Source: Nostocales cyanobacterium LEGE 12452
Lineage (GTDB): Bacteria; Cyanobacteriota; Cyanobacteriia; Cyanobacteriales; Nostocaceae
Assembly (NCBI GenBank): GCA_015206945.1
Contig: JADEXV010000003.1
Span: 1-64,000 of the forward strand
Length of the DNA stretch: 64,000 bases
Reading direction: 5' to 3'
Part shown: one piece after another, positions 37,319-46,779 of the stretch
Numbering within the stretch: the stretch's first letter is position 1
How the letters are laid out: each line of letters begins with the position of its first letter
Position numbers and translations under genes: made by a program
Notes under the pieces: generated by a model
The model's database searches: none
Told to the model about the DNA's origin: nothing
What the model saw: only the letters and a program-made list of their open reading frames with translations

Positions 37319-39460
37319 TTAATTATCCTCGATCGCTGAGGAACGACGGCGGCGGCGACGGCTGGCTGTGGCGCTACTATTAGCTTCACTTTCATCTGCA
37401 ATTTCGTTCGCGGCAGCTTTCGCAGACAAGCGTCCCGAAGGATTCGCAGTTAACTCCAATGGTGGTTCAGTTGTCTCTTCGATCAAAGATTTTTGTTCTG
37501 GCTCAATAACTTTTGGTGTCGGTATTTTGCTTGCAGTTATTTCAGGTGTTGCCTTTTGGGCAATAGTGATTATTTCAGGTGTTGCTTTTTGGACAATAGT
37601 TGATTCTGAGGTTGATTCAATTGGGGTCGTTGGCTGTTGACCAGGCTGAATCACATTAATAATCACAGACTTGGTATTTTTAACCTCTTGCTCTAACTTC
37701 ACCAAGGGAGATATTCCCATCAAGGCAAATATATCCTGTTCTTGGAGGCTCATTTCTACAGTTCTAATCTCCGGTGGTTCTACCACTGGCTTAACTGGTT
37801 CTGCCTTGATAATTTTAGTGCGCTCTACTCTTTCACTCCAGCCTGGTTTACCAAGGGTGGGTGAGGGAATTTCTGGTGCAACTCCTAGTTCTGGCTCTAC
37901 ATCCAGGTCTAAATCTGGCTCGTTAACAAAAGTCAAGGGACTGGGAACAATCCGAGCTTCATCTTTCCCGTTTAACCCATTGACACCAATTCGACTGCGG
38001 CGAGTGCGGGTACGGCGCTTATCATTCAGTTCTTGATAACTAGGATGATTGATCAGATTTAGGTTGCTCAATTCCGAGTCGCCGTCAAATGCTTCCCCAA
38101 ATCCATCGTATGTCTCTCGTGGTTCTGGGATGCGGGCAGATGGCTGACGTGGTTCTCGGTGAGGCAAGGATACAAAACGTTCGCGCTCTGGTGCCTCTGC
38201 CGGTATTGGCAATCGGTTTTCGATTTCTCCAGGCAGACGTACAGTATGTCCTAAACCGCCACAGGTAGGACAAGTTTCACCAAACAATTCATAAATATTT
38301 TGACCCTGACGTTTGCGGGTCAGTTCTACTAAACCCAGTTCGGTAAGTTGGGCAATCTGGGGACGAGCTTTGTCTGCTTTGAGTGCTTTATTAAAGTGTT
38401 CGAGAACTTGTAATTGGTCACGTCGCGATTCCATATCGATAAAATCAACGACGATCACCCCGGCGATATTTCGCAGACGCAACTGGCGAGCGATTTCTGT
38501 TGCTGCTTCGCAGTTTGTCCACAAAACTGTTTCTCTAGCTGTTGCCGATCGCGTGAACGAACCTGAGTTAACATCGATTACGGTTAATGCCTCCGTTGGC
38601 TCGATGATAATGTAACCGCCAGAAGGTAGGTCTACTCTTGGTTTCAGGGCTTCTCGAATGGCAGCAGTGATGCGGAAGTATTCTAAAATTGGGGAGCGAT
38701 CGCGATGATGGTCAATCAACAATCCCTGCGGTGTTTGACCACCACTCCAATTCTGCAAGTACTGTTTGACGCGCTTCAAACCAGTACTAGAATCTACAAC
38801 AATCCGATTGACATCCGCGCCGTACATATCCCGCAATACGCGCTGGATAAAGTCATCGTCTCGGTTGAGCAGTGCTGGAGCACGGGTGGAATGAGCTTCC
38901 TGCTGAATGGCCTCCCATTGCTTTTGCAGCAACTCCAAATCTTCCATAATCGCTTCTTCGGGTTTGCCTTCTGCTTCTGTACGCACAAGCAAACCCATTC
39001 CCGCCGGCTTGACCAAAATCGCCAGCGCTCGCAAGCGGTTGCGCTCACTTTCACTTTTAATCCGTCGAGATAAATTTACGCCCCGACCGTAGGGCATCAG
39101 TACTACGTAGCGTCCAGGTAAGGTGATATTACCCGTGAGCCTGGGACCTTTTGTCCCCGTTGGCTCTTTCATTACTTGCACCAAAACTTTCTGTTGTGGT
39201 GTAAGTAGTTCTGTAATTGCCGCTGCGGTACGCTTGAGCTTCAATGGGCCCAAGTCGGTAACATGAATAAAACCGTTGCGCTCTGGATCACCAATATTGA
39301 CAAAAGCCGCATCTATCCCAGGTAATACGTTTTCTACTACTCCTAAGTAGATATCACCTATTTGATGATGACCCGTAGCAACAACGAGTTCCTGTATTTG
39401 ATCTTCAGAAAAAACCGCAGCAATTTGGTGCTGCTCCGCGATGATAATTTGTTTCGGCAT
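37319..39460 (-). CDS. rne: Ribonuclease E
   Basis: A 713-residue RNase E/G-type endonuclease that starts mRNA decay and processes rRNA/tRNA. An S1 RNA-binding domain is in residues about 35-115 (IGDIYLGVVENVLPGIDAAFVNIG), the catalytic core follows with the metal-ligand Asp in VIDVNSGSF and VVDFIDMESRRDQL, and the Zn-link is CPTCGGLG. The C-terminal third is low-complexity and ends with the Arg-rich SRRRRRRSS stretch, the conserved cyanobacterial tail known to recruit polynucleotide phosphorylase. Start: ATG preceded by GAGGAAATTGA. Confidence 0.97.
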   Translation of the reverse strand: MPKQIIIAEQHQIAAVFSEDQIQELVVATGHHQIGDIYLGVVENVLPGIDAAFVNIGDPERNGFIHVTDLGPLKLKRTAAAITELLTPQQKVLVQVMKEPTGTKGPRLTGNITLPGRYVVLMPYGRGVNLSRRIKSESERNRLRALAILVKPAGMGLLVRTEAEGKPEEAIMEDLELLQKQWEAIQQEAHSTRAPALLNRDDDFIQRVLRDMYGADVNRIVVDSSTGLKRVKQYLQNWSGGQTPQGLLIDHHRDRSPILEYFRITAAIREALKPRVDLPSGGYIIIEPTEALTVIDVNSGSFTRSATARETVLWTNCEAATEIARQLRLRNIAGVIVVDFIDMESRRDQLQVLEHFNKALKADKARPQIAQLTELGLVELTRKRQGQNIYELFGETCPTCGGLGHTVRLPGEIENRLPIPAEAPERERFVSLPHREPRQPSARIPEPRETYDGFGEAFDGDSELSNLNLINHPSYQELNDKRRTRTRRSRIGVNGLNGKDEARIVPSPLTFVNEPDLDLDVEPELGVAPEIPSPTLGKPGWSERVERTKIIKAEPVKPVVEPPEIRTVEMSLQEQDIFALMGISPLVKLEQEVKNTKSVIINVIQPGQQPTTPIESTSESTIVQKATPEIITIAQKATPEITASKIPTPKVIEPEQKSLIEETTEPPLELTANPSGRLSAKAAANEIADESEANSSATASRRRRRRSSAIEDN

Positions 39461-40398
39461 TCAATTTCCTCAAAAATTGGCAGCACTTACAGGTTTGAGG
39501 TTTGTTGTATCAAGTCCGGTTAATTACTTAATAACTCAAAACTAATTGCGTCTCCGCATCAGTTTTAATTACCAGCTGTTTCTCGGTTTGATATTATACT
39601 TTCGCTGCCCTCGCAACCCTCAAAAGGCGCTACTGATAATAAAAATCGCAAATCTGAGCTTCTAAGTTAAATAGCTATTGGCGCTCTTAAGAGCGTTTCT
39701 ACGGCTGATTATTCCAGAACTGCTGCATATCGTTTAAGCAATTAAATCAACCGTCCGTGGTTGATTTGTGATGCAATACCCTCAAATCTTGAGAGTTCTG
39801 AGTTGAAAGTTCTAAATCCTGAGTCAGCATTTTAACTCAGGATGCTTTATTTGAGAGTAACCTACTGAATTCGTTAAGAAAAAGAAACTATTTCTATTTT
39901 CCATTCCCGGATTTATCTTAGGGTTATATTCAGATTCGCCAGTCGCTAACCTGCCTTGAACGGCTCTAGCCTAAGACAAGCAGCGCTTTGCGCGTCTCGT
40001 GAACATCTACAACAAGTCGGCATAACCGACATCAGTTGCTTTAACTCTAAAAAAATAATGCACTAGCTCTTGGCACTACCTGGATTAGACATTCAGCAGT
40101 TGTTTAAAAGCATGGATTTAGAGAAGCTAACCGAGCCTGCTGTTAGTTACTGATTCACAAGGTAGCTATAGAGAGAGTGTGCATTCTTTAATCTGCTTTT
40201 TGTTTGTCTAGGATAAAATCCTAGAAGTTGCACTCTAATATCTTTGCTTTCGCCCCCTGAATACCAGGGTAGTGAACCAGCTAATTCAATGCAGCGCCAG
40301 AAAATTTCTCTTCACCCTATTCTAACGCAACCTTCCTAAAAATCAATTCCTGTGAGCTGCCATCTTAGGACAACTACTAGCAAGTTGCCCTAGATGGA
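39461..40398. other. 938-bp region between rne and the large radical SAM gene
   Basis: Contains the rne leader (right-to-left) and the 3' region of the upstream radical SAM gene. A 9-bp hairpin ATCCTGAGT/ACTCAGGAT (39816-39843), embedded in GAGTTCTGAGTT-like heptamer words, could be a transcript end. No gene recognised. Confidence 0.5.
39593..39598 (-). promoter_or_regulatory. Candidate -10 element of rne
   Basis: TATAAT on the minus strand, about 135 bp before the rne start, implying a leader of roughly 125 bases. RNase E genes are known to have long leaders used for autoregulation. The -35 match (TTGAGG, 19-base spacer) is weak. Confidence 0.4.
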
Positions 40399-43080
40399 TT
40401 ATACCCCTAAAATTAGCCGATTGCGGTGGATGTGCAGGAGTTGAAATTCTACACCAGCCACTGTCTCTAGCATAAACAGGATTTGTTCGGGACGCAACAC
40501 CAAACCGTCTTGGCGATAGCTACCTAGATAACGGATTACAGATGACATAGATTCTGCAACGCAATTGTAGTTTTCTACTAACTCCAGTTCAAATAAGCGA
40601 TCGCGCAGATTTATTAACTGGCTCTTGCCTGATTTAGTTATTTGCTCGTACCAAAGTTCCTCTTTTGCTTTGATTGTATCAATCCAGTTTTGCCATTGTA
40701 TGGGTGTTGTTTCTGCTAATACTGCTACAGTAATTAAATACTCTGCGGACTCTAGCAATTGGGTAGCTGCACTAGCTTTTAAATCTATTTGCTCCACATT
40801 ATATATAGGTATGTCTGTGGGCATTTCACAAGCCAACTTTTCTCGGAAAGTATCAACTTCTACTGGCACAGTTAACTCAAAATCTGCAATTTCACCGCTA
40901 CTAGTAGCCCCTAGAGCCAAAGCAGTTGCTAGAGAAATCCGTGGCATTGGGTGAAACCCACCAGTAAAAGCAATTGGTAAGCCTGCTCGCCGCACAACTC
41001 GGTCAAATAGACGGATTAAATCAAGATGGCTCATCAAAGCCATATTACCCTGCTTACCAAACCAAACTCGCAGTCTTTGCGCCTTTGTTGTGTTGGGAAC
41101 AAACTCGCCTGCGAATTTTGGGATAGCAGGTGAGTCAATCACGATATTATGCCCAAAGTCAGTGCCACAGACGCCACAATGAGAACAACCTTCAAAAGAG
41201 CAGTCGGGTACAATTGCAGCTTCTAGAGCGCGTTGCAAGTCTTCTTGGAGCCACTTTTTGTCAATCCCGGTATCAATATGATCCCAAGGTAGGGGAATAT
41301 CGAGGGAGTGGAAAGTACTAAGTGGGCTATTCTCCTCTGCTTCTTTGCCCTTTTGCGTCTCTAGGTGAAACAAATTCCATTCGCCATTTTCTACTTGGCG
41401 GTATTTCCAATCTAAATCGGCTTGGGCAATCGCAGATCCCCAAGCGCTAAAAGCTCGATCTAAATTTTCATACCAGGAATCCATACCTGCACCCAATTCC
41501 CAGGCACGGCGGACTACTTTGCTCAAATTGCGATCGCCTCGTCCCACAAAATCTTCCATTGCCGAAATGCGGACATCGGTAAAATTTACCTTCACTGCCT
41601 TTATTCGGCGGAATTCTTGCCGCAACAGGTTTTGTTTGCGCTTAAATTCAGCGGTAGAAACTGAGTGCCACTGGAATGGTGTATGGGGCTTGGGCGTAAA
41701 GTTAGAAATAGTCAGGTTAAAGTTTAGAGGTTTTCTGCCCTTGCCTCGACATTCTCGCTGTAGCCAGCTTACCGTTTCAGCAATGCCCATAACGTCAGCA
41801 TCCGTTTCACCCGGCAAGCCAATCATAAAATACAACTTTATTTTATCCCAGCCTTGCTCCCAAGCGGTTTTTACTCCCCGCAACAATTCTTCATTCGTCA
41901 ACCCCTTATTCACAATGTCTCGCATCCGCTGAGTACCAGCTTCTGGAGCAAAAGTCAGTCCACCTTGGCGCGTACCTCCCAGGATGTTGGCAATATTCTC
42001 ATCAAATCTGTCTACCCGTTGGCTTGGTAGAGTCAGAGAAATGTTTTCATTTTTTAAGCGATTTTTGATTTCCATCCCTACTGCTGGTAGGGACAAATAA
42101 TCAGAACAACTCAGAGATAGGAGGGAAAACTCATTGTAACCAGTTGCCCGCATCCCCTGTTCAATTGCTTCTACAACTTTATCGGGTTCTACATCCCGTG
42201 CTGGTCGAGTCAGCATTCCTGGTTGACAGAAGCGACAGCCACGAGTGCAACCACGCCGAATCTCAATGGTCAAGCGATCGTGCACTGTTTCTACGTAGGG
42301 AACCAAACCAATAGAATATGCTGGTATGGGAGTTGCAACCCGTCGCAGAATTCGTTTTGGCACGTCTGGGCGGAGAGGGTGAACTGAGCCATCCTCTGCC
42401 ATGTCGTAAAACTGAGGCACATATACGCCTGGTATCTGTGCCAAATCCAGTAATATATTTTCCCGGCTTAATCTTGCTTGTTTGCCTTCTTCCAACACCA
42501 AACCAATTTCTGGCAGCAGTTCTTCTCCATCTCCAAGGGCGATAAAGTCGAAGAAGTCAGCATAAGGCTCAGGATTTGATGTCGCTGTTTGCCCACCAGC
42601 GAAAATCAACGGAAAGGATGACTGGGTATCGGTAGATTCTCTGACTCCCTGTCCCTCTGCGCCTCTGCTTTGCTGCCTTTCTCGCCATGTCAATGGAATC
42701 CCTGCCAAATCCAACATTTCGAGGATATTAGTCGCACCCAGTTCGTAACTGAGGCTAAAGCCTAAAATGTCGAATTCTGTCAGCGATCGCTTTGACTCTA
42801 CCGCAAACAATGGCGTATTAGTTTCGCGTAGTTTGGCTGCTAGGTCTTTTCCTGGGAGATAGGCGCGATCGCACAATTGACGCGGTTGGGCATTCAAGAT
42901 GTTATAAAGGATGATGTGCCCTAAATTAGAGGCACCGACTTCATATACTTCTGGGTAGGTTAAAACCCAACGTATTGCTGCCGTATCCCAAGGTTTATGT
43001 ACTGCTAACAGCTCGTTACCTAAGTAACGTGCTGGTTTTAAAATATCCGACGTTATTAATTTTTCAACTGCAACAACCAC
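40399..43080 (-). CDS. B12-binding/radical SAM protein with C-terminal DUF2344 domain (TIGR03960-like)
   Basis: An 893-residue protein. The N-terminal part looks like a cobalamin-binding-type Rossmann region (RWVLTYPEVYEVGASNLGHI, FDILGFSLSYELGATNIL). The radical SAM domain has the 4Fe-4S motif CTRGCRFC in RRGCTRGCRFCQPGML and the SAM region EAGTQRMRDIVNKGL. A Cys-rich element CSFEGCSHCGVC follows (about residue 630), then a DUF2344 domain (RVWFGKQGNMALMSHLDLIR and PIAFTGGFHPMPRISLATAL). The fused architecture is widespread; its reaction is not known to me, and a role in RNA modification is only conjecture. Ser/Gly linker at about 140-150 (RGAEGQGVRESTDTQ) looks like repeat-derived sequence. 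Confidence 0.85.
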   Translation of the reverse strand: MVVAVEKLITSDILKPARYLGNELLAVHKPWDTAAIRWVLTYPEVYEVGASNLGHIILYNILNAQPRQLCDRAYLPGKDLAAKLRETNTPLFAVESKRSLTEFDILGFSLSYELGATNILEMLDLAGIPLTWRERQQSRGAEGQGVRESTDTQSSFPLIFAGGQTATSNPEPYADFFDFIALGDGEELLPEIGLVLEEGKQARLSRENILLDLAQIPGVYVPQFYDMAEDGSVHPLRPDVPKRILRRVATPIPAYSIGLVPYVETVHDRLTIEIRRGCTRGCRFCQPGMLTRPARDVEPDKVVEAIEQGMRATGYNEFSLLSLSCSDYLSLPAVGMEIKNRLKNENISLTLPSQRVDRFDENIANILGGTRQGGLTFAPEAGTQRMRDIVNKGLTNEELLRGVKTAWEQGWDKIKLYFMIGLPGETDADVMGIAETVSWLQRECRGKGRKPLNFNLTISNFTPKPHTPFQWHSVSTAEFKRKQNLLRQEFRRIKAVKVNFTDVRISAMEDFVGRGDRNLSKVVRRAWELGAGMDSWYENLDRAFSAWGSAIAQADLDWKYRQVENGEWNLFHLETQKGKEAEENSPLSTFHSLDIPLPWDHIDTGIDKKWLQEDLQRALEAAIVPDCSFEGCSHCGVCGTDFGHNIVIDSPAIPKFAGEFVPNTTKAQRLRVWFGKQGNMALMSHLDLIRLFDRVVRRAGLPIAFTGGFHPMPRISLATALALGATSSGEIADFELTVPVEVDTFREKLACEMPTDIPIYNVEQIDLKASAATQLLESAEYLITVAVLAETTPIQWQNWIDTIKAKEELWYEQITKSGKSQLINLRDRLFELELVENYNCVAESMSSVIRYLGSYRQDGLVLRPEQILFMLETVAGVEFQLLHIHRNRLILGV

Positions 43081-43225
43081 TGTGCTATCTTCTAGCTACC
43101 TTAATTACAGCTACCCAACCCCAACATTAGCATTGAATTAGGTCTTATAACAGATTTTATCGTTGCAACTTACAACTCCTTTACATAAAGTCCGCTTATT
43201 GCCTGAACCTTTGTGCTTTTACATA

Positions 43226-43555
43226 TTATGTTTGGGCCAGTTCGGCTTCAGCATCTAATATTTCAAATACCCTATCAAGTTGCGTCAGTTCAAAAATCAT
43301 TCTAATTTGTGGACCAACAGCGCGAAGTTGGCAACTTCTTCCTAAAGTAAGAGCCAGCTTGTGTGTAGATAACAATGCCATCAATCCCGCGCTGTCTAAA
43401 GATTCTACTGCTGCGAGGTCTACTACCAAGATGGAAATACCATTTTGCGCCAACGCTGTGGTCATATCTCGTTCAAATTCCAAGGCGTTTGCAGCATTTA
43501 AACACCCTTGGGGGCGAATGACTGCAATCTTGGGATAGTTAAGCACTGCCTGCAT
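43226..43555 (-). CDS. STAS domain protein (anti-sigma factor antagonist type)
   Basis: A 109-residue single STAS domain. The phosphorylatable Ser lies in VVDLAAVESLDSAGLMALLS (the DSxG motif), as in SpoIIAA-type antagonists that are switched by a kinase/phosphatase pair. No partner kinase is encoded next to it. It is cytoplasmic. The partner sigma or other switch protein cannot be named from this window. Confidence 0.88.
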   Translation of the reverse strand: MQAVLNYPKIAVIRPQGCLNAANALEFERDMTTALAQNGISILVVDLAAVESLDSAGLMALLSTHKLALTLGRSCQLRAVGPQIRMIFELTQLDRVFEILDAEAELAQT

Positions 43556-44026
43556 AGTTACATCCTATTAAGAATTTTGAAGCGTCAAGCTAAGGATTAT
43601 TTGAACATAAACTCTATTTTGTTGCATCGACCATACGTCTTAGCTCTCTTTGCTGAATCTTTATTGCTTTAGTATGTCTGTTTAAAGATTGTTATAATTC
43701 CAGGTTAAAATGTGTTTATATATACTTTTTTTTTATGTCACTTCAAAAACAATCAACTATAGACGGCCATAGAGCAGACAAATTATCAGTAACTATGCTG
43801 AGAAAGCTTGCTTAGTCTACAACTAAAGCTAATTTAGCCAAGTCTTAACGTTAGGTTAAATCTCCCACTTTAGCGTTGCTGATGGCATACGGCAAAGTCA
43901 TAGTGAATTATCTATCTAACTAATTAAATTGTGATATATATCACTACTAAGTTAGTATTTGGATCACTCTTTATACTGAGGCTGATCTGGGATGATTAGT
44001 GTCATATTACAGTTGGATTATTACTT
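43556..44026. other. 471-bp region between divergent genes
   Basis: AT-rich promoter region of the STAS gene and the 66-residue gene. A TTTTTTTTT tract near 43727 and a GTGATATATATCACTA palindrome near 43930 are visible; neither could be assigned to a known regulator. Confidence 0.45.
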
Positions 44027-44227
44027 ATGAGAACTCAGTACGCTATTCGTAAATTGGTAGAAAAAGCTCTTGACATTAAAAAACTAACTCCTGAGATAGA
44101 GAATGAAATTAACTCAGAACTGACAGAACTGGGTTACATTTCTGATGTTGATTACGAAGCCCTAGAATTATTAATGGCAGAGATGGATGCTGGACGAATC
44201 CAGTTGGTTCCTAGCCTAGGATTTTAG
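44027..44227 (+). CDS. Small conserved hypothetical protein
   Basis: A 66-residue acidic, helical protein (begins MRTQYAIRKLVEKALDIKKL, ends DAGRIQLVPSLGF). There is no membrane span or known motif. The pattern of amphipathic helices and its isolated position are typical of small cyanobacterial conserved proteins. ATG start. Function unknown. Confidence 0.65.
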   Translation: MRTQYAIRKLVEKALDIKKLTPEIENEINSELTELGYISDVDYEALELLMAEMDAGRIQLVPSLGF

Positions 44228-44469
44228 GCGCTCTCTACGTTCGCGCAGCCTGTGGCAGACAGAAGTTGTGTGTAGCTTGCTTTTCTGTAAGGATAAGAGG
44301 ACTCTTTAACGTAATTCGTAATTAAATTAATGTAGCAGGGGGATACAAGGGCGATATGATAGCTAGTTTTTTCTATGAGATTGATTATTTAAATACTTAA
44401 GATGGCGTAAACTGTGCTAGGGAACATCTACATTGTGCATTCGTAGTCAATCTTCATACAGTTCGCTAA

Positions 44470-44737
44470 ATGCTTAAAAAAATTCCTCCCAATCTGTTTG
44501 CTGAATTTGTCCACAAACAGAATGAACTCGTTGCTAAGGGAGTTGATATCATCAATATGGCTACTGGCGAGCTAGATAAACTTATATCCTTCAGGTGATG
44601 CATGAGGCGATTGAGGACGCTGCTAACCACAATTATCCACTTTACGAAGGTACGAAAAAATTTTTGGTGCGAAGGATGTAGCAATCGAATTTCACAGTCT
44701 TCAACGCATGAAAAATGTTGGTATTGGCTACAGTTGA
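44470..44737 (+). pseudogene. Decayed LL-diaminopimelate aminotransferase (dapL-like)
   Basis: Plus-strand translation gives KKIPPNLFAEFVHKQNELVA, then KGVDIINMATGELDK, a stop, and in another frame QVMHEAIEDAANHNYPLYEG, which follow the N terminus of LL-diaminopimelate aminotransferase closely. A third segment VAIEFHSL matches the sequence before its PLP-binding Lys, so about 150 residues between are deleted. At least one frameshift and several stops are present. A working paralogue must exist elsewhere if the pathway uses this enzyme. Confidence 0.75.
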
Positions 44738-44828
44738 GGAAGAGACTGGGAATTAGGGATACAACTCTTGGAGAGGCTGCGCCAACAACCAAGGGTAGTT
44801 AGAATCTAGACTTCGCTCGATTTCCGCG

Positions 44829-44877
44829 CAGCGATGCACTGAACGCAGTCGTTGTGTCGAAACTCAGTGCATCGCTG
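44829..44877. repeat. 14-bp palindromic dispersed repeat
   Basis: Perfect stem CAGCGATGCACTGA/TCAGTGCATCGCTG with a 21-base loop containing CGCAGTCG. The flank GACTTCGCTCGATTTCCGCG is of the same kind as the ACTTCGGCTACGCTCAGTCG words at 28862 and the CCTTCGACTGCGCTCAGGGC words near 58410, suggesting a dispersed element. Confidence 0.55.
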
Positions 44878-44924
44878 GGGACTGGGAAGACAAGGAAGAA
44901 TTATTCAAGAAGTCTCTATGTTGC

Positions 44925-45290
44925 CTAATCCCCGATGCCCAACCCCTCTTGATATGCTTGCCAAAGTTGGTGAATAAACTGATTGAGTTGCTGCTTTGCG
45001 ACTGAATCAGGTTCAGTTTTTGGTTCTTTGGCTAAAAGTTGGCTCAAGAAGGTAATTACTTCTGTGTCTAATGCTGGGCGAAATAAATTGGCAGGCCAAA
45101 GTAAGTCAGATGCATCTCGCAAATCGGTAATTAGAGGTGATTCTTCTATGAAAGTAACGATTAATAAAGGACGCACCCAGCACAACTGGCGAGAAACTAC
45201 AAATTGAATGACTTCTGCATACAGGTTCCTGTCGCCATACTCTAGAGACACAATTTGTCCCGTTTGAAGAAAATCTAAGCTGATGTCCAT
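44925..45290 (-). CDS. Conserved hypothetical protein
   Basis: A 121-residue soluble protein from the ATG at 45288-45290 (MDISLDFLQTGQIVSLEYGD); the frame is open 11 codons further upstream. The core is beta-rich (LYAEVIQFVVSRQLCWVRPL) and the C terminus helical (QQLNQFIHQLWQAYQEG). Probably cyanobacteria-restricted; no function known. The gene is isolated on this strand, with the decayed dapL-like sequence downstream. Confidence 0.65.
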   Translation of the reverse strand: MDISLDFLQTGQIVSLEYGDRNLYAEVIQFVVSRQLCWVRPLLIVTFIEESPLITDLRDASDLLWPANLFRPALDTEVITFLSQLLAKEPKTEPDSVAKQQLNQFIHQLWQAYQEGLGIGD

Positions 45291-45585
45291 CTTGGGCAAG
45301 GGCAAGGATTGTTTTGCTTGCAACTTTTTTAATCTTAAAAGTGAAAATGCGCTACGTTTAAGAAAAGCTTCTGTAAGATTAGGGTAGCACTCTTACGGCA
45401 GCCATGTCTTAGACGTGTGCCTTATCAAGTGGCTACGCAAAACTAATACAACCAATCCCTGCCAGCAAAGGGTTTTCCTAGCATAGTATCTGAGCAGAAA
45501 TACTATAGAATAGGTAAACAACTGTTGAGCGATCGCAAAACAGAGACTTTGTTGTAGTGAAGTAACGAGAAAAGAGCAAAGAGCC

Positions 45586-45867
45586 GTGTCAGTTGAAACT
45601 ATTCAAAAGCCTTCCACAACCCGCAAGCTCGCGCCTCGGTATCGCGTTTTGCTCCATAACGACGACTACAACTCTATGGAGCATGTTGTACAGTCACTAA
45701 TAGCCACTGTACCAAGCCTTACCCAACCCCAAGCCGTGAGCATCATGATGGAAGCCCATACTAACGGGTTAGCTTTAGTCATTACTTGCGCCTTGGAACA
45801 CGCTGAGTTTTATTGCGAAACATTGATAAGTCATGGTTTAAGTAGCACGATTGAACCTGATGAATAG
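45586..45867 (+). CDS. clpS: ATP-dependent Clp protease adaptor ClpS
   Basis: A 93-residue ClpS, which delivers N-degron substrates to ClpA/ClpC. Signature residues are RYRVLLHNDDYNSMEHVVQSL (the HNDDY N-end-rule pocket), the helix QAVSIMMEAHTNGLALVIT, and EHAEFYCETLISHGL. The start is GTG; AAGAGCAAAGAGCC upstream gives a weak Shine-Dalgarno. Its stop codon lies in the first unit of a heptamer array. Cyanobacteria often have two ClpS copies; this is the canonical-looking form. Confidence 0.95.
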   Translation: MSVETIQKPSTTRKLAPRYRVLLHNDDYNSMEHVVQSLIATVPSLTQPQAVSIMMEAHTNGLALVITCALEHAEFYCETLISHGLSSTIEPDE

Positions 45868-45904
45868 TCATTGGTCATTGGTCATTGGTCATTGGTCATT
45901 AGTC
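45866..45904. repeat. GGTCATT heptamer array after clpS
   Basis: AGTCATT, four copies of GGTCATT, then AGTC. The first unit overlaps the clpS stop codon, and the array fills most of the 78-bp gap to the next gene. Confidence 0.88.
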
Positions 45905-45945
45905 GAAGTTTAGAGTATTGGCTGCTGATTAGTGACTTATTTAGT

Positions 45946-46779
45946 ATGAAAAAAAACCTTGTCCGTTTAGCTGAACGCCCTGCCCCTATTAGGCTGGGTG
46001 CTTTTATTTTGAGTTTATTGTTGCTATGGTTGCCATTGGCTACACCAATATACTTACTAGTGCATGATTCAAACTTAGAAAGTATATTGACATTGGTATT
46101 GTTATATGCAATATTTATTTTTCTACTGGGATTATGGGGTAAATATGTCTACCAGCAGCCCCAAATTCTGCGGCATTATGGCTTAGAATTCACGCGGCAA
46201 AACGGTGTGGATTTATTACGTGGCTTGGCTCTGGGAATAATTAATATTCTGATACTTTTTGGGGTACAAAGTTTGTTGGGTTGGTTGGTGTGGCAACAAC
46301 CGAAAGTTTTTTTGCTGAAAGTGATTTTAGAGGGTTTACTTGTTGGCTTAGGTATTGGATTTGCTGAGGAATTGTTATTCCGAGGCTGGTTGCTAGATGA
46401 ATTACAACGGGACTACAGTCCGCGTGTAGCATTATGGACAGATGCAACTGCCTTTGCTGCATTGCACTTTATTAAACCCTTGGAGGCAATTATTCATACA
46501 CTGCCTCAATTTCCGGCTTTAGTACTGCTAGGATTAACGCAAGTATGGGGAAAGCGTTGGCGGAGGGGACGCTTGGGTTTTCCAATTGGGCTACATAGTG
46601 GTTTTGTTTGGGGTTACTACATTATTAATGTAGGTAAATTAGTGAAATATTCTGGTCAGGTTCCTGATTGGGTAACTGGTGTAAATAATAATCCCCTGCA
46701 AGGAGTGATGGGAGTGTTGTTAATGAGTGTACTAGCTTTGGGGATACGAGGGCGAACTGAGCGATCGCGTCATGTATGA
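45946..46779 (+). CDS. CPBP family intramembrane glutamic endopeptidase
   Basis: A 277-residue membrane protein from the ATG at 45946 (MKKNLVRLAERPAPIRLG); the frame continues upstream but only through repeat sequence. It has seven or eight hydrophobic helices. CPBP/Abi motifs: FAEELLFRGWLLDEL (catalytic Glu-Glu and Arg), TAFAALHF (motif 2 His) and PIGLHSGFVWGYYI (motif 3 His). Family members cleave CAAX-like or other membrane substrates, and some give bacteriocin immunity; the substrate here is unknown. The stop overlaps the next ATG by four bases, indicating translational coupling to a pentapeptide lipoprotein. Confidence 0.88.
   Translation: MKKNLVRLAERPAPIRLGAFILSLLLLWLPLATPIYLLVHDSNLESILTLVLLYAIFIFLLGLWGKYVYQQPQILRHYGLEFTRQNGVDLLRGLALGIINILILFGVQSLLGWLVWQQPKVFLLKVILEGLLVGLGIGFAEELLFRGWLLDELQRDYSPRVALWTDATAFAALHFIKPLEAIIHTLPQFPALVLLGLTQVWGKRWRRGRLGFPIGLHSGFVWGYYIINVGKLVKYSGQVPDWVTGVNNNPLQGVMGVLLMSVLALGIRGRTERSRHV

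Noticed and set aside
45871-45945. Extended N terminus of the CPBP protein (MVIGHWSLVISRS...)
   Set aside because: It is a translation of the GGTCATT heptamer array; the ATG at 45946 is more plausible.
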